A DNA stretch of 64,000 nt from assembly GCA_020024265.1 (NCBI GenBank), contig JAHHTW010000007.1:1-64000 (forward strand), in the 5' to 3' direction. Each line of letters starts with the position of its first letter. Within the stretch, counting starts at the first letter, position 1. This DNA is from Anaerotignum sp. GTDB lineage: Bacteria; Bacillota; Clostridia; Lachnospirales; Anaerotignaceae. The notes beneath the pieces are model-generated. The model was not told where the DNA came from, made no database searches, and was given only the letters and a program-made list of their open reading frames with translations. Shown here in pieces: positions 32,566 through 41,826 of the stretch. A program made the translations under genes and the position numbers.

Positions 32566-34546
32566 GATGCAAAAACTCACGGTAATCGGTCTGAATAGTA
32601 CACAAACACCATTTTTGCATGAGCTGATGCGCCTGGGTGTCGTAGAAATCAATTCACAGGTTGGTGCAGTAAACGATGAGCAATGGATGCCAGACATTTT
32701 CCGTACAAGTAACAGTGCGGATGTTTCTCGTCTGGAGGCGGATATTCTCCGTGTCAGCACAGCATTGTCCGCAATCAGCAAATATGACACTGCCAAACAG
32801 CCACTTTTGCGTATTCGTGAAGAATTTGGCTTGACACAGTTTATAGATTATATGAATCAAGTCAAAACAAAGCTGGAGCGTACGGTGGATCAGGCGGTAG
32901 AAGCAGACCGCAAAATTGTGGAGTCCAAAACAGAAATCAATCGTATCCGCACCGTTATGACAGGTTTGGAACCGTGGAAAAATCTGGATGTTCCTGTGGA
33001 ACAGATGGAAACCAAGTTTGCATGTTCTGTAATGGGTACGGTCGCCGCAAAAACAAACAGCACACAGATGAAAACAAACATTTTGGAACATGTTCCATCT
33101 GTAGTGGTGGAGGAGGTTGGTGCAGACAAACAGCAAAGATATTTCTTTTTCCTTTGTCTAAAGGAGGAGAAGGATGCATTGTATGACGCACTGCGCCCCT
33201 TTGGCTTTATACCTGTAACATTGGCAGAAACAAAAGGGACACCGGCAGAGTTGATACAGTCCTATCAGCAAAAGCAGCAGGAATTGGAAAATCTGATTTC
33301 AGAAGCGGAAGCAGTTTTGGCAGGACTCTCATCTGCAAGGCGTGATATTGAGTTTTTGTATGATAGCCTTTGCGCACGCAGAGATCGTGCAAAGATTGTC
33401 GGAGATATGCTTAGTACAGAAACCGTGTTCTATTTTGATGGTTGGATACCAAAAAGAAGCAGACCGAAAGTGGAGAAGCTTTTGGAAAGTTATGAATATT
33501 ATTATGATATTCAAGATCCAAAGCCCGAGGAACAGGTTCCCATTCTCTTGCATAACAATAGCGTGGTACAGGCATTTGAAGGTGTTACCAGTATGTATAG
33601 CCTGCCTTCAAGACATGATGTTGATCCCACAGCGTTGCTGGCGCCATTTTATTTCATATTTTTTGGTTTGATGCTCAGCGATGCGGCATATGGAATCATC
33701 CTTTCTGTAGGCTGTGCAATTATGATTAGGAAATATAAACCAGAAGGTATGATGTATCGTATGTTGAAAATGTTTTTCTACTGCGGTATTTCCACATTTA
33801 TATGGGGTGCGCTCTTTGGCGGATGGTTTGGCGACTTTTTTACAGTAGCAGCAAGGACGATGTTTGGCATTGATTTTGTCATTCCGCCGATTTGGTTCAA
33901 TCCTTTGGCAGAGCCCATGAAGCTTTTGGTATTTTCGTTGATTTTGGGCGGTATTCATATTTTTGTCGGTATGGGTGTACAGGCATATATGTTTATTCGA
34001 GATGGGCATCCTTTGGACGCATTGTTTGATATTGGTTTATGGTATCTGCTTTTCATTGGTCTTGTGATGTTTGGTCTTGGTGGCAGCATTTCCGCAGCAC
34101 TTCCAAATGTCGGAAAATATATGGCTATTGTTGGCGCAGTTGGCATTTTGATTACAGGTGGCAGAAAGAAAAAAGGTCTTGGTAAGATTACGGGCGGCTT
34201 GGGCAGTTTGTATGGCATTACCAGCTATCTTTCTGATGTGCTTTCCTATTCCAGATTGCTTGCGTTGGGTCTGGCAACTGGTGTTGTAGCACAGGTAATC
34301 AATACACTGGGTTCTTTGGCTGGTGGTGGTATTGTTGGATCACTGGTACTGATTGTTGTATTTTTGGCAGGTACGGTATTCAATATTGCCATCAATGCAT
34401 TGGGTGCATTCGTACACTCATGCAGATTGCAGTATGTAGAGTTTTTTGGCAAGTTTTACGAAGGCGGCGGCAGAGAGTTCCGTCCCTTTGCAAGAAATAC
34501 AAAATATATTAAAATTATAGAGGAGGATGTTGAAGATGGTAGATAG
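32552..34546 (+). CDS. ntpI: V-type ATPase subunit I
   Basis: 664 aa. The N-terminal half is a cytoplasmic coiled-coil arm (about 1-350) that binds the peripheral stalks. The C-terminal half has about seven to eight membrane helices, starting at DPTALLAPFYFIFFGLMLSDAAYG and including SYSRLLALGLATGVVAQV with the conserved arginine that faces the K ring. It forms the ion path of the membrane sector. The start at 32552 overlaps ntpF by 14 bases. Confidence 0.94.
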   Translation: MAVTEMQKLTVIGLNSTQTPFLHELMRLGVVEINSQVGAVNDEQWMPDIFRTSNSADVSRLEADILRVSTALSAISKYDTAKQPLLRIREEFGLTQFIDYMNQVKTKLERTVDQAVEADRKIVESKTEINRIRTVMTGLEPWKNLDVPVEQMETKFACSVMGTVAAKTNSTQMKTNILEHVPSVVVEEVGADKQQRYFFFLCLKEEKDALYDALRPFGFIPVTLAETKGTPAELIQSYQQKQQELENLISEAEAVLAGLSSARRDIEFLYDSLCARRDRAKIVGDMLSTETVFYFDGWIPKRSRPKVEKLLESYEYYYDIQDPKPEEQVPILLHNNSVVQAFEGVTSMYSLPSRHDVDPTALLAPFYFIFFGLMLSDAAYGIILSVGCAIMIRKYKPEGMMYRMLKMFFYCGISTFIWGALFGGWFGDFFTVAARTMFGIDFVIPPIWFNPLAEPMKLLVFSLILGGIHIFVGMGVQAYMFIRDGHPLDALFDIGLWYLLFIGLVMFGLGGSISAALPNVGKYMAIVGAVGILITGGRKKKGLGKITGGLGSLYGITSYLSDVLSYSRLLALGLATGVVAQVINTLGSLAGGGIVGSLVLIVVFLAGTVFNIAINALGAFVHSCRLQYVEFFGKFYEGGGREFRPFARNTKYIKIIEEDVEDGR

Positions 34547-35024
34547 TTTATTAAACGGTCAGGTATTGGCGTTGACCGGTGCAGCGATTGCAGCTACACT
34601 GGGTGGTATTGGTAGTGCATTGGGTGTTGGTGTAGCCGGTCAGGCAGCAGCCGGCGTAGTATCTGAAGATCCAAATAAATTTGGTCAGGTACTGCTGTTG
34701 CAGGCGCTTCCCGGTACACAGGGTATTTATGGCTTGTTGATTGCCTTTATTGTATTGGTAAAGGTTGGTCTGTTGGGTGGCGATGGCATGGTGGATTTGA
34801 CGGTTGCACAGGGTGCATCCATTTTTGCAGCAGCTCTGCCCATCGGTATTGTTGGTCTTTGTTCTGCAATTGCACAGGGTAAGGCAGCAGCAGCGGGTGT
34901 CATGTTGGTAGGAAAAAGACCCAGCGAACTGGCAAAAGGTATGCTGTTTGCAGCCATGGTAGAAACATACGCAGTTCTTGCGCTGTTGGTATCCTTCCTG
35001 ATGCTCAACAGCCTGACACTGTAA
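34536..35024 (+). CDS. ntpK: V-type ATPase rotor subunit K, Na+-binding type
   Basis: 162 aa, four membrane helices from two duplicated hairpins. The E. hirae Na+ ligands (Leu61, Thr64, Gln65, Gln110, Glu139) are all matched here by Leu58, Thr61 and Gln62 in LPGTQG, Gln114 in AIAQGK, and Glu143 in AMVETYAV. The first hairpin lacks an acidic ion site, as in E. hirae. This predicts a sodium-translocating ring. The start 34536 is favoured because AGGAGG (34521-34526) abuts the earlier ATG. Confidence 0.94.
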   Translation: MVDSLLNGQVLALTGAAIAATLGGIGSALGVGVAGQAAAGVVSEDPNKFGQVLLLQALPGTQGIYGLLIAFIVLVKVGLLGGDGMVDLTVAQGASIFAAALPIGIVGLCSAIAQGKAAAAGVMLVGKRPSELAKGMLFAAMVETYAVLALLVSFLMLNSLTL

Positions 35025-35051
35025 TTGGTATATGAAGGAGGTATGACTCCT

Positions 35052-35612
35052 ATGAATGACGGTAAAATTATCATAGACCGCATCATGGCAGAAGCAAATG
35101 CAGAGATTGAAGTCATGACAGGAAAGGCGGAAAAAGAAGCCAATCGTATTCTCAAAGCAGCTGAGGATAAGGCGGCGAAAGAAACAGAAAAATATCGCAA
35201 ACGTGCCGAAGAAGAAGCCAGAAAAGCACATGCAAAAGAGGTTTCTGGTGCAGAAATGGAAGCAAAAAAAGCATTGCTGAGAGAAAAACAGATGATTTTG
35301 GATGAAGTCATTACAGAAGCAAAAAAACGCTTGGAAACACTTGCGGATGCGGAATATGCAGAGGTCATTGGTGGTATGCTGGAGCGCTTGGATAAAGCAC
35401 AAGGCAAAGAAGTGATTGTTTCCAAAGCAGATCGAGCACGTTTGGCAGATGTGATTGCACAAAAGGGTTTTGTGCTTTCCGAAGATAGTAGAGAAATAGA
35501 TGGTGGGTTCATCATCAAAAATGGAGATATTGAGTATAACTATTCCTTTACAGCTATGATTATGGTGCAAAAAGAGGAAATACAAATCACAGCAGCAAAA
35601 ATTTTATTTTAA
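35052..35612 (+). CDS. ntpE: V-type ATPase subunit E
   Basis: 186 aa. The first about 95 residues are a highly charged helix (MAEANAEIEVMTGKAEKEAN) that pairs with the G/H subunit; the C-terminal 90 residues form the globular domain contacting the catalytic head (SREIDGGFIIKNGDIEYNYSF). ATG 35052 is preferred over 35043 because of its distance from AAGGAGG at 35035-35041. Confidence 0.92.
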   Translation: MNDGKIIIDRIMAEANAEIEVMTGKAEKEANRILKAAEDKAAKETEKYRKRAEEEARKAHAKEVSGAEMEAKKALLREKQMILDEVITEAKKRLETLADAEYAEVIGGMLERLDKAQGKEVIVSKADRARLADVIAQKGFVLSEDSREIDGGFIIKNGDIEYNYSFTAMIMVQKEEIQITAAKILF

Positions 35613-35624
35613 GGAGGGGTAGAG

Positions 35625-36602
35625 ATGGCAAAAAACAAAATTTACCCTTTCGCCGTGGCCAGTGTCCGTTCCATGGAAAATAAGCTGCTGAGTATGCAAA
35701 AATTGATGCAGATGGCAGATGCCAAAGATACAGAGGAAGCGCTGAGAATGCTTTCCGATACGGCATATGGTAAAACGCAGATTCAGGATGTACACAACTT
35801 TGAAGATATGATTCAAAGCCACTTAGAGGAAACGTATGTTTCTGTAGCGCAGCTCATTCCGGATGAAGACCTCATTGATATCTTTTTGTATAAAAATGAC
35901 TATCACAATATTAAGGTTTTGATTAAGGAAGAAATCACAAGAATGAATGCAAAAAAACTCTTTGTACGTGGTGGTACCATTCCGATAGAAGAAATGAAAA
36001 AGAACTTCATAGAACGAAATTATGCAGAAATGCCAATCATTGATGGCGAAGCTGTAGAAGAAGCCATCAGTCAGTATGCAAAAACAAAAAATGGTCAGTA
36101 TATTGATACCATATTAGACCGTGCATGTTTTGCCGCAATGGATGATCGTGCAACCAAGATGAAAAATGCTTTTGTTCGTAAATATGTCACAATGCTGGCT
36201 GATTTGACCAATTTGCGTACACTGATGCGTGTGAAAAAAATGGGGCGCCCGTTTGAGGCATTTGCGGAAGCATTTGTACCTGGCGGTGAAATGCGTAAGG
36301 ATTTATTTGAACGTGCATATCGTGAAGAAAATATGCTTTCTATATTAAAAGAAAGTGCATATGGCTCTTTTTGTGAACAGAATATGGGTTTGGGCTTTAC
36401 CGGATTTGAAAAAGCATGTGACGATTTCCTGATGCAGTACGTGAAGGAAGCAAAGTATAAAACATTGACACCTGAACCGGTTGTTGCTTATATTTTGGCG
36501 AAAGAAACCGAGGCCAAATGCGTTAGAATTATTCTGACCTGTAAGGAGCATAACATAGATGCAGAAATTATCAAAGAAAGGGTGAGAGAAGTATATGTCT
36601 AA
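35625..36602 (+). CDS. ntpC: V-type ATPase subunit C (AC39 family)
   Basis: 325 aa, all helical, the central-stalk socket that links the rotor ring to subunits D and F. YPFAVASVRSMENKLLS, NDYHNIKVLIKEEIT and AYILAKETEAKCVRIILTCK are family patterns. AAGGAGGGG precedes the ATG. The ntpG start overlaps its stop by 8 bases. Confidence 0.92.
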   Translation: MAKNKIYPFAVASVRSMENKLLSMQKLMQMADAKDTEEALRMLSDTAYGKTQIQDVHNFEDMIQSHLEETYVSVAQLIPDEDLIDIFLYKNDYHNIKVLIKEEITRMNAKKLFVRGGTIPIEEMKKNFIERNYAEMPIIDGEAVEEAISQYAKTKNGQYIDTILDRACFAAMDDRATKMKNAFVRKYVTMLADLTNLRTLMRVKKMGRPFEAFAEAFVPGGEMRKDLFERAYREENMLSILKESAYGSFCEQNMGLGFTGFEKACDDFLMQYVKEAKYKTLTPEPVVAYILAKETEAKCVRIILTCKEHNIDAEIIKERVREVYV

Positions 36603-36912
36603 AGTTGGAATTATAGGCGACAAAGACAGTATCATGGGCTTCCTCGCACTGGGGATTGATATTTTTCCTGCATATACTCAGGAGGAAATCAAAAAAACCA
36701 TTCACAATCTGGCAGAAAAGGAATATGCGATTATCTATATTACGGAAGAAGCCAGCTTGAAAGCCGGAGAAAGTCTTGCAAAGTACAAAGATTTGGAATT
36801 ACCAGCCATCATTGTCATCCCCGGAATTGGAGGCAGTATGGGACTGGGGATGAATGAAGTGAGAGAATCAGCAAAGCGTGCCATTGGTGCGGATATACTG
36901 TTTAATGATTAA
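36595..36912 (+). CDS. ntpG: V-type ATPase subunit F (NtpG)
   Basis: 105 aa. KVGIIGDKDSIMGFLALGID and YAIIYITEEASLKAGESL match the small Rossmann-like subunit F that binds subunit D in the central stalk. In the E. hirae operon the corresponding gene is called ntpG. Confidence 0.92.
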   Translation: MSKVGIIGDKDSIMGFLALGIDIFPAYTQEEIKKTIHNLAEKEYAIIYITEEASLKAGESLAKYKDLELPAIIVIPGIGGSMGLGMNEVRESAKRAIGADILFND

Positions 36913-36933
36913 AGATTGTAGGTGAATGAGAAT

Positions 36934-38709
36934 ATGAAAGCAGGCACGATAGTAAAGGTGTCAGGCCCGTTGGTTATTGCAGAGAATATGCGTGAAGCCA
37001 ATATGTTTGACGTGGTGCGTGTATCCGATCAGCACCTGATTGGTGAAATCATCGAAATGCACGGGGATAGAGCGTCTATACAGGTTTATGAAGAAACCTC
37101 GGGGCTGGGGCCTGGTGAAGAAGTGGTTTCTACAGGGATGCCCATGAGCGTAGAGCTTGGACCCGGTCTGATTTCTACGATTTATGATGGGATTCAGCGT
37201 CCACTGGAAAAGCTGTATGAAGTCAGCGGTACCAATATCCATAAAGGGATAGAAGCACCTTCTTTGGATCGTCAGAAAAAATGGAAATTTGAACCCACGT
37301 GTCAAGTAGGCGATGTAGTAGAAGCCGGTGACATCATTGGTAAAGTACAGGAAACAGCAGTTGTAGAATGCCGTATTATGGTACCGGTTGGTGTAAAAGG
37401 TACCATCAAAGAGATTTTCATTGGTGATTTTACGGTTGAAGAAACCGTATGCTTGATTACAGATGAAAAAGGCAAAGATATCGAAATCAGTATGATGCAG
37501 AAATGGCCGGTGCGTAAGGAAAGACCATATAAAGTAAAAGAAACACCCGATTCCCTTTTGGTTACTGGTCAGCGTGTGATTGATACATTTTTCCCCATTA
37601 CAAAGGGTGGGGTAGCAGCAATTCCCGGACCTTTTGGCAGCGGAAAAACGGTGACACAGCATCAGCTTGCAAAATGGGCAGATGCCGATATTGTAGTATA
37701 CATTGGCTGCGGCGAACGTGGCAATGAAATGACAGACGTATTAAACGAGTTCCCGGAACTCAAAGATCCCCGCACAGGAGAATCTTTGATGCAGAGAACG
37801 GTTTTGATTGCAAATACTTCCGATATGCCTGTTGCGGCTCGTGAGGCTTCTATTTATACAGGCATTACCATTGCAGAATATTTCCGTGATATGGGCTATA
37901 GTGTTGCGCTGATGGCAGACTCCACCTCTCGTTGGGCGGAGGCGCTGCGTGAAATGTCTGGTCGATTGGAAGAAATGCCCGGTGAAGAAGGGTATCCTGC
38001 ATACTTGGGCTCTCGTTTGGCACAGTTCTATGAACGAGCTGGACGTGTTGTCTGCTTGGGAAGCGATGACAGAATGGGTACATTGACTGCCATTGGTGCA
38101 GTATCTCCTCCCGGTGGTGATACATCTGAACCTGTATCACAGGCAACATTGCGTATCGTAAAGGTATTCTGGGGTCTGGATTCTTCTTTGGCGTATAAAC
38201 GTCATTTCCCTGCAATCAATTGGCTGACCAGCTATTCGCTGTATCAGGATAAAGTAGATGCATGGGCAGACAAAAATGTAGATGAACATTTCTCCGATCA
38301 AAGGATTTTGGCAATGCGTTTGTTGCAGACAGAAGCGGAATTGCAGGAGATTGTACAGTTGGTTGGTGTGGACTCCCTGTCCCATAGTGACCGTTTGATT
38401 CTGGAAACCTCCCGTTCCATTCGAGAGGACTTCTTGCATCAAAATTCCTTCCATGAAGTAGATACCTATACTTCTTTGCATAAGCAGTATCGTATGCTCA
38501 AACTGATTTTGACATTCTATGAGGAAGCAGGAGAGGCAATTAAACAGGGCATTACCATTCAAAAGATTACAAAGCTGGATGTTGTAGAAAGAATTGGTCG
38601 TGCAAAATACGTAGAAGAAGATAATGTGGATAAGAGTTATGATGAAATCGAAAATGATATCCGTAGCGAAATGAAAGAATTGGTTGCAAAGGGGGCTGAT
38701 GAATTATGA
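36934..38709 (+). CDS. ntpA: V-type ATPase catalytic subunit A
   Basis: 591 aa. Walker A GPFGSGKTVTQHQ near residue 230, the catalytic glutamate in GCGERGNEM, Walker B in SVALMADSTSRWAEALRE, and the A-type insertion domain (about 110-185) identify the catalytic subunit. It hydrolyses or makes ATP at the A/B interface. The ATG at 36934 is chosen; the GTG at 36922 lies within the AGGTGA ribosome site. Confidence 0.96.
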   Translation: MKAGTIVKVSGPLVIAENMREANMFDVVRVSDQHLIGEIIEMHGDRASIQVYEETSGLGPGEEVVSTGMPMSVELGPGLISTIYDGIQRPLEKLYEVSGTNIHKGIEAPSLDRQKKWKFEPTCQVGDVVEAGDIIGKVQETAVVECRIMVPVGVKGTIKEIFIGDFTVEETVCLITDEKGKDIEISMMQKWPVRKERPYKVKETPDSLLVTGQRVIDTFFPITKGGVAAIPGPFGSGKTVTQHQLAKWADADIVVYIGCGERGNEMTDVLNEFPELKDPRTGESLMQRTVLIANTSDMPVAAREASIYTGITIAEYFRDMGYSVALMADSTSRWAEALREMSGRLEEMPGEEGYPAYLGSRLAQFYERAGRVVCLGSDDRMGTLTAIGAVSPPGGDTSEPVSQATLRIVKVFWGLDSSLAYKRHFPAINWLTSYSLYQDKVDAWADKNVDEHFSDQRILAMRLLQTEAELQEIVQLVGVDSLSHSDRLILETSRSIREDFLHQNSFHEVDTYTSLHKQYRMLKLILTFYEEAGEAIKQGITIQKITKLDVVERIGRAKYVEEDNVDKSYDEIENDIRSEMKELVAKGADEL

Positions 38710-40082
38710 TAAAAGAATATCGCTCGATTCAAGAAGTTGCAGGCCCTCTGATGGTTGTATCTGGTGTAGAAAATGTCAAATACGATGAACTGGGCGAAAT
38801 CGAATTGGCAAGTGGTGAAGTCAGAAGATGTAAGGTTTTGGAGGTAAATGGCGATACCGCATTGGTACAGCTCTTTGAAAGTGCAACGGGTATCAACCTG
38901 TCAGACAGTAAAGTACGTTTTTTGGGTAAGAGCTTAGATTTTGGCGTGTCTCCCGATATTTTGGGACGTGTATTCAGTGGTATGGGTAAACCCATTGACG
39001 GTGGCCCTGATATCATTCCGGAAAAACGATTGGATATCAACGGTGCGCCGTTGAATCCCGCAGCAAGAGAATATCCCGCAGAATTTATACAGACAGGCGT
39101 ATCTGCCATTGATGGTTTGAATACATTGGTTCGTGGGCAGAAGCTGCCTATTTTCTCTGGTTCTGGTTTACCACATGCCAATTTGGCAGTACAGATCGCC
39201 AGACAGGCAAAGGTAAGAGGTACGGATTCCAAGTTTGCGGTGGTATTTGCCGCTGTTGGTATTACCTTTGAAGATGCAGAATTCTTTATCAATGATTTCA
39301 AACAAACAGGTGCGATTGACCGCTCCGTTGTATTTGTAAACCTTGCAAATGACCCTGCGGTAGAACGTGTATGTACCCCTCGTATGGCATTGACAGCAGC
39401 AGAATATCTGGCATTTGAACAGGGGATGCATGTTTTGGTTATCATTACAGACATCACAAACTATGCAGAAGCACTGCGTGAAGTATCCGCAGCAAAGAAG
39501 GAAGTACCCGGTCGTCGTGGCTACCCCGGTTATTTGTATACCGACCTTGCTACGATGTATGAACGTGCTGGGCGTATCAAAGGAAAACCCGGTTCTATTA
39601 CAATGATCCCTATTCTGACCATGCCGGAGGATGATAAAACACATCCCATCCCTGACTTAACAGGATATATCACAGAAGGTCAGATTATACTGAGCCGTGA
39701 TTTGTATAAAAAGGGTATTCAGCCACCCATTGATGTTTTGCCATCTTTGTCCCGTCTGAAGGATAAAGGGATTGGTAAGGACAAAACAAGGGAAGATCAT
39801 GCCGATACCATGAACCAGTTGTTTGCAGCATATTCTCGAGGTAAGGATGCAAAAGAGCTGATGGCAATTTTGGGTGAAAGTGCTTTGTCCGATATTGACT
39901 TAATGTATGCGAAGTTTGCAGATGAATTTGAAAAACAGTATGTATCTCAGGGCTTCCGTACAGACAGAACCATCGAGCAAACACTGGATACCGGCTGGAA
40001 ACTGCTGCGTATGTTGCCAAAGAGTGAATTGAAACGTATTCGTGATGAATATCTTGAAAAATATCTGGCGGACGAGGAGTGA
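38706..40082 (+). CDS. ntpB: V-type ATPase subunit B
   Basis: 458 aa, the non-catalytic partner of subunit A. It lacks a canonical Walker A lysine loop: FSGSGLPHANLA replaces it, as expected. RRGYPGYLYTDLATMYERAGR and SLSRLKDKGIGKDKTREDH are family signatures. It is coupled to ntpA by an ATGA overlap with AAAGGGGG upstream. Confidence 0.96.
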   Translation: MIKEYRSIQEVAGPLMVVSGVENVKYDELGEIELASGEVRRCKVLEVNGDTALVQLFESATGINLSDSKVRFLGKSLDFGVSPDILGRVFSGMGKPIDGGPDIIPEKRLDINGAPLNPAAREYPAEFIQTGVSAIDGLNTLVRGQKLPIFSGSGLPHANLAVQIARQAKVRGTDSKFAVVFAAVGITFEDAEFFINDFKQTGAIDRSVVFVNLANDPAVERVCTPRMALTAAEYLAFEQGMHVLVIITDITNYAEALREVSAAKKEVPGRRGYPGYLYTDLATMYERAGRIKGKPGSITMIPILTMPEDDKTHPIPDLTGYITEGQIILSRDLYKKGIQPPIDVLPSLSRLKDKGIGKDKTREDHADTMNQLFAAYSRGKDAKELMAILGESALSDIDLMYAKFADEFEKQYVSQGFRTDRTIEQTLDTGWKLLRMLPKSELKRIRDEYLEKYLADEE

Positions 40083-40088
40083 TGCATT

Positions 40089-40766
40089 GTGGCTAAATTA
40101 AATGTCAATCCCACCCGAATGGAAATGACAAGGCTCAAACGTCAGCTGAAGACCGCAACCAGAGGGCACAAATTGCTGAAAGACAAACTGGATGAACTGA
40201 TGAAACAGTTTTTGGAGATTGTCAGAGAAAACAAACGCTTGCGTGAAGCAGCAGAAGCTGCTTTGGAACGAGCGTATCAGGATTTTATCATAGCAAGAGC
40301 CGTGATGAGTGAAAGCACGCTGTCTGAGGCGTTGATGATTCCACAGCAGTCTGTTGCTGTAAAGGTGAAAAGACGCAATATTATGAGTGTCAATGTACCG
40401 ATATTTGACTTCCAGAAAGAGGAGGGCAGTGGAGATATCTATCCGTATGGTACTGCATTTACATCTGGTGAATTGGATAGTGCGATGAATGCATTTTCTG
40501 ATGCAATGGAGCCGCTTTTGCGTCTGGCAGAGAGTGAAAAGACAGCACAGCTGTTGGCACAGGAAATCGAGCGTACACGTCGTCGTGTAAATGCTCTGGA
40601 GAATGTTATGATTCCAAACTATCAGGAAACCATCAAATTTATTGCGATGAAGCTGGAGGAAAACGAAAGAGCCAGCACGACCAGATTGATGAAGGTCAAA
40701 GACATGGTATTGAAGAAATCTATTGAGGAAAAACGTAAGCAGGACGAGGCTTTACAAAAAGCATAG
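40089..40766 (+). CDS. ntpD: V-type ATPase subunit D
   Basis: 225 aa, the central rotor shaft. Long N- and C-terminal helices form a coiled coil; NPTRMEMTRLKRQLKTATRGHKLLKDKLDEL and ETIKFIAMKLEENERASTTRLMKVK are typical. The start is GTG at 40089 after GAGGAG. It closes the operon. No ntpH or ntpJ (K+ transporter) gene follows, unlike E. hirae. Confidence 0.95.
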   Translation: MAKLNVNPTRMEMTRLKRQLKTATRGHKLLKDKLDELMKQFLEIVRENKRLREAAEAALERAYQDFIIARAVMSESTLSEALMIPQQSVAVKVKRRNIMSVNVPIFDFQKEEGSGDIYPYGTAFTSGELDSAMNAFSDAMEPLLRLAESEKTAQLLAQEIERTRRRVNALENVMIPNYQETIKFIAMKLEENERASTTRLMKVKDMVLKKSIEEKRKQDEALQKA

Positions 40767-40832
40767 ATTTTCAAAAAAATCATCTCTATACCATAGATGT
40801 ACGATCAATATATTGGTATATGATCCTATCAA

Positions 40833-40874
40833 AAGGTACTTATCTGTTAAATTAGGTAAGTACCTTATTTTTTT
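40833..40874 (+). terminator. Terminator of the V-ATPase operon
   Basis: Perfect 10-bp stem AAGGTACTTA (40833-40842) and TAAGTACCTT (40857-40866) followed by seven T residues. Confidence 0.85.
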
Positions 40875-41256
40875 GTACAGAGCAGGGAGGATCAACACCT
40901 GCTTCAGGAGAGAAAATAAAAAATATGGAGAGAATGGAGCGAAAGAAAGCATGTCGGGACTGCAGCAGAAAAATGCTGCAAAGATCAGATTCATATGTTG
41001 GGATATATTCCACGATGTTGCAGTGTGGTTTCATGGATAAGCTACTTCAGAAATAGAAGCAGTAGGATGATATTCGGTTGTCATGTGAATGGAAAATAGA
41101 AATCAGGGGAATTATTATGTTGTGCAGAGGATATGATGTTAGTATAGAAGGGAAATATAAGGATATGGGAGTGTATGCATGGTTGGTTAAAATACGACAT
41201 CATAAATAATCATTTGCAATACATAGAACCTTTTACGGATAGCAAGAATTTGTAGG

Positions 41257-41286
41257 CAAAAAAATAAAGCCCCCAAAAAGGGGGGC
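41257..41286 (-). terminator. Terminator of the bacteriohemerythrin gene
   Basis: GC-only stem GGGGGC/GCCCCC (41269-41274 and 41281-41286) with an AAAAA loop, followed on the minus strand by a long T-tract. Confidence 0.85.
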
Positions 41287-41346
41287 AACCAAAAGAAATC
41301 GAGCCTCATAGAATTTGTGCGGATCTATGCAACGAGTGGCTTTCAT

Positions 41347-41748
41347 TTATTTAGAGTTTTTTACATGTGCAGCAAGTTTTTTGTCTTCCATACGAATATG
41401 TGTCACCAAAATACCAACGATTTGGTTCACCTGATTGAGTGTAGCCAAATTTGCACCTTGTACATTCAAAGTATTTGTAATCTGCGCCAAATCTATTTTA
41501 TATTTGTCATGAAATTGTTTGTGCGCAGTAAATCCGGGGTATTTTGACTGAATTTGCAGTTGTTCTTCATCATGGAAATGTTTTTTCACATAATCATTTA
41601 AGAACTTTGTTGTATTGATGATCTGTGCACGCCCTTTCCCTTGAGCACAAGCATCCATCAAATTATTGATTGCGCTAAAGAGCTGACGGTGTTCCATATC
41701 AATGAGGGGGTGTCCTGTTTCCATATCTTTTGTCAATTCATATTTCAT
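41347..41748 (-). CDS. Bacteriohemerythrin
   Basis: 133 aa, a hemerythrin-like di-iron protein. The iron ligands are in order: His of GHPLID, HFHDEE, the H-x3-H of AHKQFH, and H-x4-D in HIRMED. Bacteriohemerythrins bind O2 reversibly and may serve oxygen sensing, scavenging or delivery; in an obligate anaerobe a protective or sensory role fits. AAAGGAGG precedes the ATG. It lies downstream of asnA on the same strand with a 78-base gap. Confidence 0.9.
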   Translation of the reverse strand: MKYELTKDMETGHPLIDMEHRQLFSAINNLMDACAQGKGRAQIINTTKFLNDYVKKHFHDEEQLQIQSKYPGFTAHKQFHDKYKIDLAQITNTLNVQGANLATLNQVNQIVGILVTHIRMEDKKLAAHVKNSK

Positions 41749-41826
41749 ATTTTATTACCTCCTTTCAAAATACATAAACAAAACAACAGTAGCTTTGCAA
41801 GATGTATATCCGTCCGACATCATCAA

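Larger units (their letters stand above)
40767..41346. other. 580-base gap between ntpD and the bacteriohemerythrin
   Basis: It holds the ntpD terminator (40833-40874) and the bacteriohemerythrin terminator (41257-41286), with a foldable 3' untranslated segment at 41287-41346. Between 40875 and 41256 I see no coding signal; open frames there are short and lack convincing ribosome sites or known motifs. Confidence 0.6.

Noticed and set aside
34551..35585. Long minus-strand open frame opposite ntpK and ntpE
   Set aside because: It is antisense to two well-identified genes, reads as a Cys/His/Phe-rich sequence typical of shadow frames, and has no ribosome site.
40723..41040. Open frame overlapping the end of ntpD
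   Set aside because: It crosses the operon terminator at 40833-40874 and has no supporting start signal.
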